This document shows, one piece after another, positions 45,825 to 54,655 of a stretch of DNA of 64,000 bases. Both the position numbers and the translations under genes were made by a program. The notes below the pieces were generated by a model. It was not told the origin of the DNA. It saw only the letters and a list, made by a program, of their open reading frames with translations, and searched no databases. Source of the DNA: Clostridium ragsdalei P11 (GTDB lineage: Bacteria > Bacillota > Clostridia > Clostridiales > Clostridiaceae); NCBI RefSeq assembly GCF_001675165.1, contig NZ_LROS01000011.1:124001-188000 (forward strand). The letters run 5' to 3'. The first letter of the stretch is position 1, and the number at the start of each line of letters is the position of its first letter.

Positions 45825-47492
45825 TTATATTTCCATAATTATAGGTAATATCATTGGTTTTCTCTTTGTCTTTTCGTATAAGAATGATCTAAGGACTTCT
45901 TTTACATTTGATTTTATACTTGCCCATTCAGTAATGTGTTTCTCCTCACATTCATTTAATGCACCTCGTACAAGTTCCTTTGCTTCTTCCATTAAATCTT
46001 CTGATTCTCTTACATATACAAATCCCCTGGATATTATATCAGGGCCAGCAATAACAGTGCCAGTTTGTTTTTCAATGGTAATTACTACTGTAAGTATACC
46101 GTCTTGTGAAAGATGTCTTCTATCTCTTAAAACTATATTTCCAACATCTCCTACTCCAAGTCCATCTACAAATATCTGTCCAGATACTACTGTACCCGTT
46201 TTCTTTATAGAGTCTCTTGAAACTTCTATTACATCTCCATTATCTGCTATAATTACATTGTTTGAAGGCATTCCTAAGCTTACGGCAAGATCTTTATGCT
46301 GCTTCAAATGCCTGTATTCTCCATGCACTGGCATAAAAAATTTAGGTTTTACAAGAGTATGAATTAATTTTAATTCTTCCTGACAGGCATGACCTGAAAC
46401 GTGCACATCTGCCAGTGCTTCATATATTACTTCTGCTCCCTTTTTAAACAGTTGATTTATAACTCCAGAAACTAATTTTTCATTTCCAGGTATAGGATTT
46501 GCTGAAATTATTATTGTATCTCCTGGAATAATATTTACTTTCTTATGTTCGGAAGCTGCCATCCTGGAAAGAGCCGACATAGGTTCGCCTTGACTTCCAG
46601 TAGTTATTATAACTATTCTATTGCCAGGATATCTATTTATATTATCTATATTAATAAGAGTATTTTTTTTAATGTCTATATATCCCAAGTTCATAGCTAC
46701 TTCCATTATATTTTCCATACTTCTCCCGGAAATTGCAACTTTCCTGTCATATTTTTCAGCAGCAGTAATTACCTGTTGTATTCTATGAATATTAGAGGCA
46801 AATGTAGCCACTATTATTCTACTTTTTGCAAGCGAGAAAAACTTTTGAAAAGTTGTTCCCACAGTTCTTTCAGACATAGTGTACCCCGGTCTTTCTACAT
46901 TAGTACTATCTGCTAACATAAGGATTACACCTTTTTTACCTAGTTCTGCAAGCCTAGCAAAATCAATTACACTTCCATCAATAGGTGTATAATCTACCTT
47001 AAAGTCACCAGTATGAAATATAATGCCTATTGGTGTATGTATTGCAAGGGCAGTTGAATCAGCTATACTATGGCTAGTTCTTATAAATTCCACAGACATA
47101 CTATCCAATTTAATTACGTCCTTTGCCTTTACACACTTTAATTTTACTACATCATTTAAGTTATGTTCCCTTAACTTACTCTCAACAATACCCAGGGTTA
47201 ACTTCGTACCGTACACAGGAACATTAATTTCTTTTAGCACATAAGGTAACGCTCCTATATGGTCTTCATGTCCATGAGTTAAAAATATTCCTCTCACCCT
47301 GTCAATATTCTTTTTTAAATAAGTAATATCGGGTATAACTATATCTATGCCCAGCATATCTGCATCTGGGAAACTCATGCCACAATCAATTACTATTATG
47401 TCATTTTTATACTCTATTACTGTAAGATTCTTTCCTATTTCACCTAGACCACCTAATGGAATGACTTTTACTTTATCTTTTTCTTTACGCAA
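45825..47492 (-). CDS. rnj: Ribonuclease J
   Basis: RNase J is a metallo-beta-lactamase/beta-CASP nuclease with endo- and 5'-exonuclease activity in mRNA decay and rRNA maturation. The 555-residue protein shows LGGLGEIGKN, the zinc motif THGHEDHIGALPY near 74-86, FHTGDFKVD, a beta-CASP domain with GSQGEPMSAL, and a conserved HVSGHACQEE. The start is TTG at 47490-47492 with GGAGGG upstream. Fur is encoded 39 nt upstream. Confidence 0.96.
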   Translation of the reverse strand: MRKEKDKVKVIPLGGLGEIGKNLTVIEYKNDIIVIDCGMSFPDADMLGIDIVIPDITYLKKNIDRVRGIFLTHGHEDHIGALPYVLKEINVPVYGTKLTLGIVESKLREHNLNDVVKLKCVKAKDVIKLDSMSVEFIRTSHSIADSTALAIHTPIGIIFHTGDFKVDYTPIDGSVIDFARLAELGKKGVILMLADSTNVERPGYTMSERTVGTTFQKFFSLAKSRIIVATFASNIHRIQQVITAAEKYDRKVAISGRSMENIMEVAMNLGYIDIKKNTLINIDNINRYPGNRIVIITTGSQGEPMSALSRMAASEHKKVNIIPGDTIIISANPIPGNEKLVSGVINQLFKKGAEVIYEALADVHVSGHACQEELKLIHTLVKPKFFMPVHGEYRHLKQHKDLAVSLGMPSNNVIIADNGDVIEVSRDSIKKTGTVVSGQIFVDGLGVGDVGNIVLRDRRHLSQDGILTVVITIEKQTGTVIAGPDIISRGFVYVRESEDLMEEAKELVRGALNECEEKHITEWASIKSNVKEVLRSFLYEKTKRKPMILPIIMEI

Positions 47493-47531
47493 AAAAATCT
47501 TCCCTCCTTTTTATATTTTAGTTTTTTATAC

Positions 47532-47990
47532 TTATTTTGATTTTTTTGTACATTTATTACATATGCCATAAAATTTTAAACTATGGTTTAAAATTTTAAA
47601 ATCATACTTTTCTTCTATCTTTTTTTCTAAAGGTTCCAACAAATCATCCGTCACTTCAATTATCTTAGAACATTTAGTACATATTAAATGATGATGCTGA
47701 TGGTTTTCTTCTTCATGTACTATTTCGTATCTATTGCATCCATCCTCCAAATCCAATTTACATATAACGCCTATATCCTCTAAAAGCTGTACTGTCCTGT
47801 AAACTGTAGCCAAACCAATTTCAGGACATTCACTCTTAACCTGGTCATATATTTCTTCTGTAGTAAGATGTTTTCCTTCATTTCTTATTATAATATCAAC
47901 TACAGCACGCCTTTGTGGCGTAAGTTTATATCCCTTTTCTTTTAAGCTATTTTTTAATCTCTCTATTTCTGAAGAGGAAAGTTTTGGCAT
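47532..47990 (-). CDS. Fur-family transcriptional regulator
   Basis: Fur proteins are metal-sensing repressors. The protein has an N-terminal winged helix (GYKLTPQRRAVVDII, TTEEIYDQV) and a C-terminal metal domain with HHHLICTKCSK and a final CNKCTKK zinc pair. I start at the ATG at 47988-47990 with GGGG 7 nt upstream, giving 152 residues; six extra codons lie upstream. Whether it senses iron (Fur), peroxide (PerR) or zinc (Zur) cannot be decided here. Repeat copy R3 lies directly upstream. Confidence 0.9.
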   Translation of the reverse strand: MPKLSSSEIERLKNSLKEKGYKLTPQRRAVVDIIIRNEGKHLTTEEIYDQVKSECPEIGLATVYRTVQLLEDIGVICKLDLEDGCNRYEIVHEEENHQHHHLICTKCSKIIEVTDDLLEPLEKKIEEKYDFKILNHSLKFYGICNKCTKKSK

Positions 47991-48046
47991 TACTATACCC
48001 CATTTCAACCTAAATTTGTCCCATGACCACCTTTTCTGCTGCTCAA

Positions 48047-48089
48047 CTGTGTGTGATGGTAGTATTACAGATGATAGCCATCGGATAAA
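48047..48089 (+). repeat. Hairpin-rich dispersed element, copy R3 (partial)
   Basis: The sequence CTGTGTGTGATGG, a variable middle, and TAGCCATCGGATAAA matches the right end of R1 at 33349-33393. The GATGG/CCATC stem is kept although the loop differs in several bases. It lies about 60 nt upstream of the fur-family gene, in its probable promoter or leader. Confidence 0.6.
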
Positions 48090-48158
48090 AACACTGTTTA
48101 AAAATTACAATACTATAAGTTTAATATAGTATAAGGTTATTGTCAATTGAAAATCAAT

Positions 48159-48222
48159 TAATATAAAAGCTAAAGGCTAAAAGCTATCTAAGCCACAGCT
48201 TTTAGCCTCTAGCTTTTATATT
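48159..48222 (-). terminator. Terminator of the DUF1292 gene
   Basis: A long two-part stem pairs ATATAAAAGCTA with TAGCTTTTATAT and GGCTAAAAGCT with AGCTTTTAGCC. In the minus direction its 3' arm is T-poor, but the stem is strong and sits right after the stop of the DUF1292 gene. Confidence 0.7.
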
Positions 48223-48224
48223 AA

Positions 48225-48485
48225 CTAAGCTTCATTTCCAAATAAACTTTCATAAACTTCTAAAACCCTATCAAATTCATCCTCATCTTCTACTGTTACA
48301 AGAACTTCTTCTCCATTATCATCTTTTACTATTTTAAGTGCTATAGCTGTATCTTCATCAGCACATTCTTCAGGTACCGCAATTATATATTCTTCTTCTT
48401 TTATATCAAATTTAGTAACCACCTGGAACTTAACTTTTTTCCCATTTTCATCTTCTAACATTAAATCTGCTACGTTATTATCCAT
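48225..48485 (-). CDS. DUF1292-family protein (YrzB-like)
   Basis: This is an 86-residue acidic protein with LEDENGKKVKFQVVTKFDI and EEYIIAVPE, the DUF1292 pattern. The family has no assigned function. It follows ireB and ruvX as in Bacillus (yrzL-yrrK-yrzB). An ATG start is preceded by GAAAGGA. Isoelectric point must be very low, given the run of Asp and Glu. Confidence 0.9.
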   Translation of the reverse strand: MDNNVADLMLEDENGKKVKFQVVTKFDIKEEEYIIAVPEECADEDTAIALKIVKDDNGEEVLVTVEDEDEFDRVLEVYESLFGNEA

Positions 48486-48663
48486 ATTGAGTTTTCCTTT
48501 CTTCTAAATCCAAATTTATTCAATAACTACTCTCTTTAACACTTAACAATACTTTGTAAAAATCCTTCACAAAAATTATAGATTTTAATTTTCTGATTTT
48601 CTTCAAAACTATGATAAAGAGAGGCTGTGTCCCTAAATAAGTTCAAACAAGTTTCACTTAATA

Positions 48664-49077
48664 CTATTTTGAAATGCTATCCAAATATCCTTGAAGTATA
48701 TAAATAGCTGCCATCTTATCTACTATTTTTTTTCTCTTTGCCCTAGATAAATCTCCCTCTATCATAGCTCTATGAGCTGCTACAGTAGTTAATCTTTCAT
48801 CCCACATCTTTATGGGTACTTCTATACTTTGCTCTATAATCTTGCAAAAACTTAACACTTTTTCACTCTGAGGACCTAACGTACCATTCATATTTTTAGG
48901 AAGCCCAGAAACAATAAGTTCCACACCGTATTTTTCACATATAGACTTTAATTCCTCAATATCCTTTTCCTGATTTTTTCTTCTCACAGTTGTAATTCCT
49001 TGTGCCGTTATCCCAAGTGGGTCACTTAGTGCCACTCCTATAGTTCTGTCACCTATATCTAATCCAAGTATTCTCAA
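48664..49077 (-). CDS. ruvX: YqgF/RuvX-family 16S rRNA processing nuclease
   Basis: YqgF-family RNase H-fold proteins help mature the 5' end of 16S rRNA and were formerly called Holliday-junction resolvases. The 137-residue protein has [19 protein letters not shown] at 4-22, [10 protein letters not shown] and [11 protein letters not shown], which carry the acidic catalytic residues. The start is TTG at 49075-49077. The alaS-ireB-ruvX order is conserved in Firmicutes. Confidence 0.95.
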   Translation of the reverse strand: MRILGLDIGDRTIGVALSDPLGITAQGITTVRRKNQEKDIEELKSICEKYGVELIVSGLPKNMNGTLGPQSEKVLSFCKIIEQSIEVPIKMWDERLTTVAAHRAMIEGDLSRAKRKKIVDKMAAIYILQGYLDSISK

Positions 49078-49118
49078 ACCTTCACTCTCCTACTTTATAT
49101 TATTCTCATATTTAAAAT

Positions 49119-49142
49119 AAAAATGTCCAAAAGGACATTTTT
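49119..49142 (-). terminator. Hairpin after ireB
   Basis: A perfect 10-bp AAAAATGTCC/GGACATTTTT stem with an AAAA loop overlaps the ireB stop. In the minus direction the 3' arm ends in TTTTTATTTTAAA, a good terminator shape between ireB and ruvX. Confidence 0.8.
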
Positions 49143-49392
49143 ATTTTATGTCTAAGTATGCTTTTAAGACTTCTTCAAGTATTTCATCTCTCTCAAGCTT
49201 CCTAACCAATGACCTTGCTCCATTATAATTTGTTATATACGTTGGATCACCAGAAATCAAGTATCCTACTAATTGATTTACTGGATTATAGCCTTTTTTA
49301 ATTAGCGAATCATAAACCTCAGTCAATATTTCCTTTGTCAATGCTTTTTTACTTTCAGAAATGTCAAACTGAATAGTATTATCGTTACTCAT
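49141..49392 (-). CDS. ireB: IreB-family regulatory phosphoprotein
   Basis: IreB (DUF965, YrzL) is a small protein phosphorylated by the PASTA kinase IreK in Enterococcus and linked to cephalosporin tolerance. This 83-residue copy has DNTIQFDISESKK, then KGYNPVNQLVGYLISGDPTYITNY, the family core. A threonine at position 6 lies where the enterococcal phospho-threonines occur. The start is ATG at 49390-49392 with GGGGTG 6 nt upstream. A matching PASTA kinase is encoded at 1293-3200. Confidence 0.92.
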   Translation of the reverse strand: MSNDNTIQFDISESKKALTKEILTEVYDSLIKKGYNPVNQLVGYLISGDPTYITNYNGARSLVRKLERDEILEEVLKAYLDIK

Positions 49393-49453
49393 ATATATCA
49401 CCCCGCTAACATTCTAATAAATATATTATAAAACATATTTCATAAAATGTATA

Positions 49454-52093
49454 CTACTTAACTAATTTTGTAATAATTGTACTACTTTTTCCTATAGCTT
49501 CTTGTAACTTATCTGGAAGCTTTCCTCCTGCTTGAGCCATATCAGGTCTTCCTCCACCGCCGCCACCTGTAATGGCTGCAACTTCCTTTATGATTTTTCC
49601 ACAATGTATTCCACTTTTTACTGCTTCTTTAGTTGCCATAGCTACAAGCTGCACTTTTTGTCCTATGCTGCTTCCAAGCAAAACTACACAATTTCCAGAT
49701 TTGCTCCTGATTTTATCAGCTAATTCCCTAAGAGAATTTCCATCTACATCTTTCAATATACCTGTAAATAAATCTACTCCTTTTATTTTCTCTACTGACT
49801 TTAGAATATCATCTTCTGCGCTTCCTGCAACTTTCAATTTTAATTCTTCAATTTTCTTTTCCAATTCTTTCAGTTCACTAGATTGCAAATCTAATTTATG
49901 AACAATTTCTTTTTCAGAACATTTCAGTTTGCTTGATATTTCTCTTAGTATATCACTTTTTGAATTAACATATTCAACAGCCATCTTACCTGTAACTGCT
50001 TCTATTCTTCTTATACCAGCTGCTATTCCAGTTTCAGAAGTTATTTTAAACAAGCCTATCTCCCCAGAATTACTTACATGAGTACCTCCACAAAGTTCCT
50101 TGCTGAAATTTCCTACGGAAACTACCCTTACTTCATCTTTATATTTGTTGTCGAAAAGTGCTATTGCACCACTTTCTTTGGCTTCCTCTAAGGACATTAT
50201 AGTTGTTTTTACAGGATAAACTTTCATTATACTTTCATTTACCAAGTTTTCAATATTCCTTAATTTTTCATAGCTTACAGCTTCAAAATGATTGAAATCA
50301 AACCTTAGCCTAGATTCATCTACATAAGAACCAGACTGATGTACCTGTTCTCCTAAAACTTGTTTTAAAGCAGAATCTAATAGATGCGTTGCAGTATGAT
50401 TTTTTCTTATATTATTTCTTCTATCCTCGTCTACACTCAGTTCAATTGTATCCTCCAAATTTATACTTCCTGAAATAACTTTAACAAAATGTAGTACCTT
50501 TCCTGCTAAGTTTTTCTTACAATCTAAAACTTCTCCTTTGAAGTTTTCACTAAATGCAGTTCCCTTGTCTCCTACCTGGCCTCCCATTTCAGCATAAAAA
50601 GGCGTATTGGAGGTTATAATAACTCCTTCTTCTCCTTCGTTTAAAACAGATACAAATTCTTCGTCTTTTACCATTAATTTAACTTTGGAACTGGATTTTA
50701 ATCTATCATATCCTTCAAATAGCGTACTTATTTCAAAAGGAATTTTATTTAATACAGTATTTTCTGCTCCCATATAATTGGTCTCTGCTCTAGCAGATCT
50801 TGCTCTTTCCCTCTGATCTTTCATATTCTGATTGAATTCATCTAAATCTACAGTCATTCCTTTTTCTTCTAATATTTCTTGAGTAAGTTCTATAGGGAAA
50901 CCATACGTATCATATAATTTAAATGCCTTTTCACCCTCAAGTATAGTATTTTTATTTGACTTTAAGTCAGATATAAAGTCATTTAAAATTTGCATTCCAC
51001 TGTCTATAGTTTCATCAAATCTTTCCTCTTCTAGCTTTATAATCTTTTTTATATACTCTTCTTTTTCCTTCAATTCAGAATAATTTCCGCAAGAATTGTT
51101 TATGACAACTTCTGTAAGTTTATACAAAAATCCTTCCTTAATGCCAAGGGACTTTCCATGCTTTGCAGCCCTTCTTAAAAGTCTTCTGAGCACATACCCG
51201 CGGCCTTCATTAGATGGAAGTATTCCATCACTTATCATAAATGTAACACTTCTCACATGATCTGTTATTATTCTCATGGACATATCACTTTTTTCATTTT
51301 TACCATACTCTATACCAGCCATATTGCTTACTGCTTTTAATATGGAATTTATAGTGTCTACTTCAAATATACTGTTCTTACCCTGCATTATAGTTGCCAT
51401 TCTCTCAAGACCCATACCCGTATCTATATTTGGATGAGAAAGCTTATTGTAGTTTCCTTCTTCATCTTTATCAAATTGTGTAAATACCAAGTTCCAAAAT
51501 TCAACTACCCTATCACTATCACCTGCTTTTACAAATTCATCTACTGTAGTTATCTTTCCTTCGCCTCTGTCATAATGAATCTCCGAACAAGGTCCACAGG
51601 GTCCTGCTCCATGTTCCCAAAAATTATCTTCTTTTCCTAGTCTGAATATTCTAGATGAATCTATGTCCGTCTTTTTCACCCATATATCATAAGCTTCATC
51701 GTCATCTAAATATATGGTAACATATAATTTATCTTTAGGAATTTTTAAAACATCAGTAGTAAATTCCCAAGCCCAGGGAATTACTTCTTCTTTAAAATAG
51801 TCTCCAAAAGAAAAATTTCCAAGCATCTCAAAAAAGGTACCATGTCTGGATGTCTTTCCAACATTTTCAATATCCCCTGTCCTTATACATTTCTGACAGG
51901 TAGTCACCCTTTTTCTAGGTGGAACCTTCAATCCTGTAAAATAAGGTTTAAGAGGTGCCATTCCTGCATTTATAAGAAGTAAGCTCTTATCATTATTGGG
52001 GACTAAAGAAAAACTTGGCATTCTCAAATGACCCTTCTTTTCAAAAAAACTTAAATACATCTCTCTAATTTGATTTAATCCTAATTTTTCCAT
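49454..52093 (-). CDS. alaS: Alanine-tRNA ligase
   Basis: AlaRS charges tRNA-Ala. The 879-residue protein has the class II catalytic N-terminus ([17 protein letters not shown]), the editing domain [11 protein letters not shown] and [13 protein letters not shown] zinc/editing residues, and the C-terminal [15 protein letters not shown] glycine-rich DHHA1 region. Length is normal. Its ATG follows a short leader carrying a T-box riboswitch, so expression should rise when tRNA-Ala is uncharged. Confidence 0.98.
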   Translation of the reverse strand: MEKLGLNQIREMYLSFFEKKGHLRMPSFSLVPNNDKSLLLINAGMAPLKPYFTGLKVPPRKRVTTCQKCIRTGDIENVGKTSRHGTFFEMLGNFSFGDYFKEEVIPWAWEFTTDVLKIPKDKLYVTIYLDDDEAYDIWVKKTDIDSSRIFRLGKEDNFWEHGAGPCGPCSEIHYDRGEGKITTVDEFVKAGDSDRVVEFWNLVFTQFDKDEEGNYNKLSHPNIDTGMGLERMATIMQGKNSIFEVDTINSILKAVSNMAGIEYGKNEKSDMSMRIITDHVRSVTFMISDGILPSNEGRGYVLRRLLRRAAKHGKSLGIKEGFLYKLTEVVINNSCGNYSELKEKEEYIKKIIKLEEERFDETIDSGMQILNDFISDLKSNKNTILEGEKAFKLYDTYGFPIELTQEILEEKGMTVDLDEFNQNMKDQRERARSARAETNYMGAENTVLNKIPFEISTLFEGYDRLKSSSKVKLMVKDEEFVSVLNEGEEGVIITSNTPFYAEMGGQVGDKGTAFSENFKGEVLDCKKNLAGKVLHFVKVISGSINLEDTIELSVDEDRRNNIRKNHTATHLLDSALKQVLGEQVHQSGSYVDESRLRFDFNHFEAVSYEKLRNIENLVNESIMKVYPVKTTIMSLEEAKESGAIALFDNKYKDEVRVVSVGNFSKELCGGTHVSNSGEIGLFKITSETGIAAGIRRIEAVTGKMAVEYVNSKSDILREISSKLKCSEKEIVHKLDLQSSELKELEKKIEELKLKVAGSAEDDILKSVEKIKGVDLFTGILKDVDGNSLRELADKIRSKSGNCVVLLGSSIGQKVQLVAMATKEAVKSGIHCGKIIKEVAAITGGGGGGRPDMAQAGGKLPDKLQEAIGKSSTIITKLVK

Positions 52094-52144
52094 ATGTATC
52101 TCTCCTCTTCACTCATATGTAATCAAATTTTGCCATTTTATTAT

Positions 52145-52345
52145 ATAAAAAATAATTTTAATTAAAAAGCTCCCATCCCTGAAAAGGGACGAAAGCTGAA
52201 TCCGCGGTACCACCCTAATTAAACAGATATGTAAAATAAAAAACCTGTATCTCTTAAATTATATGTTATGACTCATAGATAGCTTCAATATATATTATAA
52301 GAAGTTTACACCATCCACTCCCTCTCTTTGTATAATAAAATATTT
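52145..52345 (-). promoter_or_regulatory. T-box riboswitch controlling alaS
   Basis: In the minus direction the leader has the AGAGAGGGAGTGGATGGTG start of stem I, the T-box sequence AGGGTGGTACCGCGG (52202-52216), and an intrinsic terminator formed by AGCTTTCGTCCC with GGGATGGGAGCT and a TTTTT tract (52164-52198). A GCT triplet at 52281-52283 (in TTGAAGCTATC) is the likely alanine specifier. Uncharged tRNA-Ala should stabilise the antiterminator. Confidence 0.92.
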
Positions 52346-52457
52346 ACTTTTTCTATTCATTGCCTATATTCCATTATGATACAAATTATAATTTAAATAC
52401 ACTTTTATGTCAATATTGTAGGCTTTTATAGTACCTTATACTAATTAAAAATTCTCA

Positions 52458-53486
52458 CTAAAACATATAGTAATTCAGATCCTCATATATGACTTTAACT
52501 ACAACTCCAAAAGGTACTGCTAATACCATTCCAATAAATCCTGATACTTTCCCTCCAACTATTAATAAAAGAATGACTATAAGAGGATGCATATCTATGC
52601 TATCTCCTGTGACCTTAGGTGATAGTATATTTCCTTCTATCTGCTGCAGGAGATAAAGCCATATCGCTGTCCATAAAGCCGTTTCTGGAGATTTTATAAG
52701 GGCTATAACTATAGCCGGGAGAGCGCCAAATATAGGTCCAAAATAAGGTATTATATTAAAGAATGCATTTAATATAGATAATATTATAGGAAATTCCACT
52801 TTTAAAAATATAAGTATAAAAAAAGTAGCTATTCCCACAAGGGCACTCAATATGAGCTGACTTGCTATATATCGTCCTAATATCTTATCTGCATGGCAGC
52901 ATATTTTTTTAATAGGTTTTCTACTATTTACTGGGAATGCCGAAAGTAGACTTTCATTTATACATTTATCATCTGCTAAAAAATAATAAGTTATTATTGG
53001 TATAACTACTAAATACAATATATTTTCTCCCATATTCATTAAGAAATCAAATATTTTAGCAAATACAGAAGCAATTTCACTGTCAATCCTTCTATTTAAA
53101 TTATTTACTAATAAGTGCATTGTCCTATTGCCCTGGATTAACTTTAGCTTTGCATAAAATTTGTCTATTAATGTCTGAATACTGGCGGCAGTGGCATTTA
53201 ACTTTAAGCTTTCCTTAAACAAAGATGGTATAAGAAGGGCAAATGTAGAAACAACTAATAAAATCAGTATACCTATTATAATAATGGCACTAACTTTTTT
53301 ATTTACTCCAGCATTAACCATTTTTATTTCTATAGGTTTTAGAGTATACGCTATTAAAAAAGATATAAAAATTAAATATAACATTTCCCTTAATACAGAA
53401 CTTTTAGCAACAAGCAAAGCAGCAGCTGCAAATATAGCTATTATAAGTACATATTTGGCGACATAATTTTTACTAATATTCATCAT
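52458..53486 (-). CDS. AI-2E-family (YtvI/PerM-like) membrane permease
   Basis: The protein has about seven or eight membrane helices with the family core (YLVVIPIITYYFL; PIILSILNAFFNIIPYFGPIFGALPAIV; GNILSPKVTGDSIDMHPL). Family members include AI-2 exporters and Na+/H+ antiporters, and substrate cannot be assigned. I start at the ATG at 53484-53486 with GGAAG upstream, giving 343 residues; the open frame extends 23 codons further into palindromic repeat copy B. It is next to a PRC-barrel gene. Confidence 0.88.
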   Translation of the reverse strand: MMNISKNYVAKYVLIIAIFAAAALLVAKSSVLREMLYLIFISFLIAYTLKPIEIKMVNAGVNKKVSAIIIIGILILLVVSTFALLIPSLFKESLKLNATAASIQTLIDKFYAKLKLIQGNRTMHLLVNNLNRRIDSEIASVFAKIFDFLMNMGENILYLVVIPIITYYFLADDKCINESLLSAFPVNSRKPIKKICCHADKILGRYIASQLILSALVGIATFFILIFLKVEFPIILSILNAFFNIIPYFGPIFGALPAIVIALIKSPETALWTAIWLYLLQQIEGNILSPKVTGDSIDMHPLIVILLLIVGGKVSGFIGMVLAVPFGVVVKVIYEDLNYYMF

Positions 53487-53532
53487 ATCATCTTCCACAA
53501 TTTTAATTATATCTGAGTATTTTCCTTTCTTA

Positions 53533-53588
53533 GACATTTTCAAAGAAATAACCATTCAGTATGCTAGCCTATTTTCTTTCAGATACCT
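53533..53588. repeat. Small palindromic repeat, copy B
   Basis: The core AACCATTCAGTATGCTAGCC is shared with copy A (6328-6384). The arms are ACATTTTCAAAGAAA and TTTTCTTTCAGAT. It overlaps the last few codons of the PRC-barrel gene and supplies its TAG stop at 53569-53571. Confidence 0.75.
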
Positions 53589-54075
53589 TATCTGAGTTAA
53601 ATAGTGCATGAGGAGAATTAAAAAATTTTAAATTCTCCTTTTTCCCTCTGTAAAATAAGTTTTCTTCTCCTAAAGTCAAATCATCTATAAGCAATATTTT
53701 TTTTCCCCTTATAAAATTATTTATAAGTCCAGTGGAGAGTATAACTGCCTTTATACAAAAACTTTCTTCATCAAATAATATATCTTCCACCATTCCTATT
53801 AAACATCCTTTTTCATCCACTACATTCATTCTCTTTACATCATTAAATTGAAAATACTTATCCTTATTTGAATTAGTAACAACTATTACAGATGTTAAAC
53901 TGACTATATCCTTTATAAATACGTTTAAACTTTTTTTAAATATGTTGTTAGGAGTTATAACAAACCCCTTTACTTGTTTTTTGTTAAAATCCAAAAATAT
54001 ATCACTTATAAATCCCAGTAAATTTCCCGAAAGATTTACTGCATCCATAAATATAAAATCTCTTATTCTATACAA
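53569..54075 (-). CDS. PRC-barrel domain protein
   Basis: The protein appears to hold two PRC-barrel-like segments (MDAVNLSGNLLGFISDIFL and MNVVDEKGCLIGMVEDILF). PRC-barrel proteins in clostridia often accompany membrane or sporulation functions, but none is known for this one. I favour a TTG at 54073-54075 after AAGGTGA; a GTG three codons earlier (54084) lacks a site. Its end overlaps palindromic repeat copy B. About 168 residues. Confidence 0.75.
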   Translation of the reverse strand: MYRIRDFIFMDAVNLSGNLLGFISDIFLDFNKKQVKGFVITPNNIFKKSLNVFIKDIVSLTSVIVVTNSNKDKYFQFNDVKRMNVVDEKGCLIGMVEDILFDEESFCIKAVILSTGLINNFIRGKKILLIDDLTLGEENLFYRGKKENLKFFNSPHALFNSDKVSERK

Positions 54076-54120
54076 AGATATCACCTTAATTTAAAAATAT
54101 ATACCTGTAGTTTATCCAAA

Positions 54121-54161
54121 AAATAAAAATATAACCTCATAAAGAGGTTATATTTTTATTT
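54121..54161 (-). terminator. Terminator of the isc operon
   Basis: A perfect 18-bp stem (AAATAAAAATATAACCTC and its complement) with a 5-nt loop is followed in the minus direction by TTTTTTGG. It lies about 60 nt past iscU. Confidence 0.9.
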
Positions 54162-54223
54162 AATAAACAAAGTTAAAATTCTATATATTACAGATAACTT
54201 ACTTATACATTATTAAATTATTA

Positions 54224-54655
54224 TTAATTTCCATGAACATGTTCGTGGATAGTTTCAGAATGATTTTTAGTTGCCCATGGTTCAAGTCCCTGTGACTCTC
54301 TATAATCGTTTATTGCCTTATGGATAGCTTCTTCTGCTAAAACAGAACAATGCATCTTTACTGGTGGAAGTCCATCCAGTGCCTCTGCAACTGCCTTGTT
54401 AGTAAGCTCCCATGCATCTTCTAATTTTTTTCCTTTTATAAGTTCAGTTGCCATACTGGAAGATGCTATAGCAGAACCACAACCAAAAGTCTTAAATTTT
54501 ATATCTTTTATCACATCATCTTCAACTTTTATATATATCTTCATTATATCTCCACATTGTGGATTTCCAACTTCTCCAACACCATTTGCATCCAGAATTT
54601 CACCTACATTTCTAGGGTGTCTAAAGTGATCCATAACCTTTTCGCTGTACATCAT
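54224..54655 (-). CDS. iscU: Iron-sulfur cluster scaffold protein IscU/NifU-N
   Basis: IscU assembles iron-sulfur clusters from sulfur delivered by IscS. The 143-residue protein has the three scaffold cysteines in GNPQCGDIM, FGCGSAIASSS and KMHCSVLAEEA. A His-rich C-terminal tail (HSETIHEHVHGN) follows. Its ATG overlaps the iscS stop as ATGA, so both are coupled. A terminator closes the operon. Confidence 0.95.
   Translation of the reverse strand: MMYSEKVMDHFRHPRNVGEILDANGVGEVGNPQCGDIMKIYIKVEDDVIKDIKFKTFGCGSAIASSSMATELIKGKKLEDAWELTNKAVAEALDGLPPVKMHCSVLAEEAIHKAINDYRESQGLEPWATKNHSETIHEHVHGN

Noticed and set aside
45769-46362. 197-codon plus-strand frame
   Set aside because: It is the complement of the conserved RNase J gene and shows the Ser/Phe-rich composition of an antisense frame.
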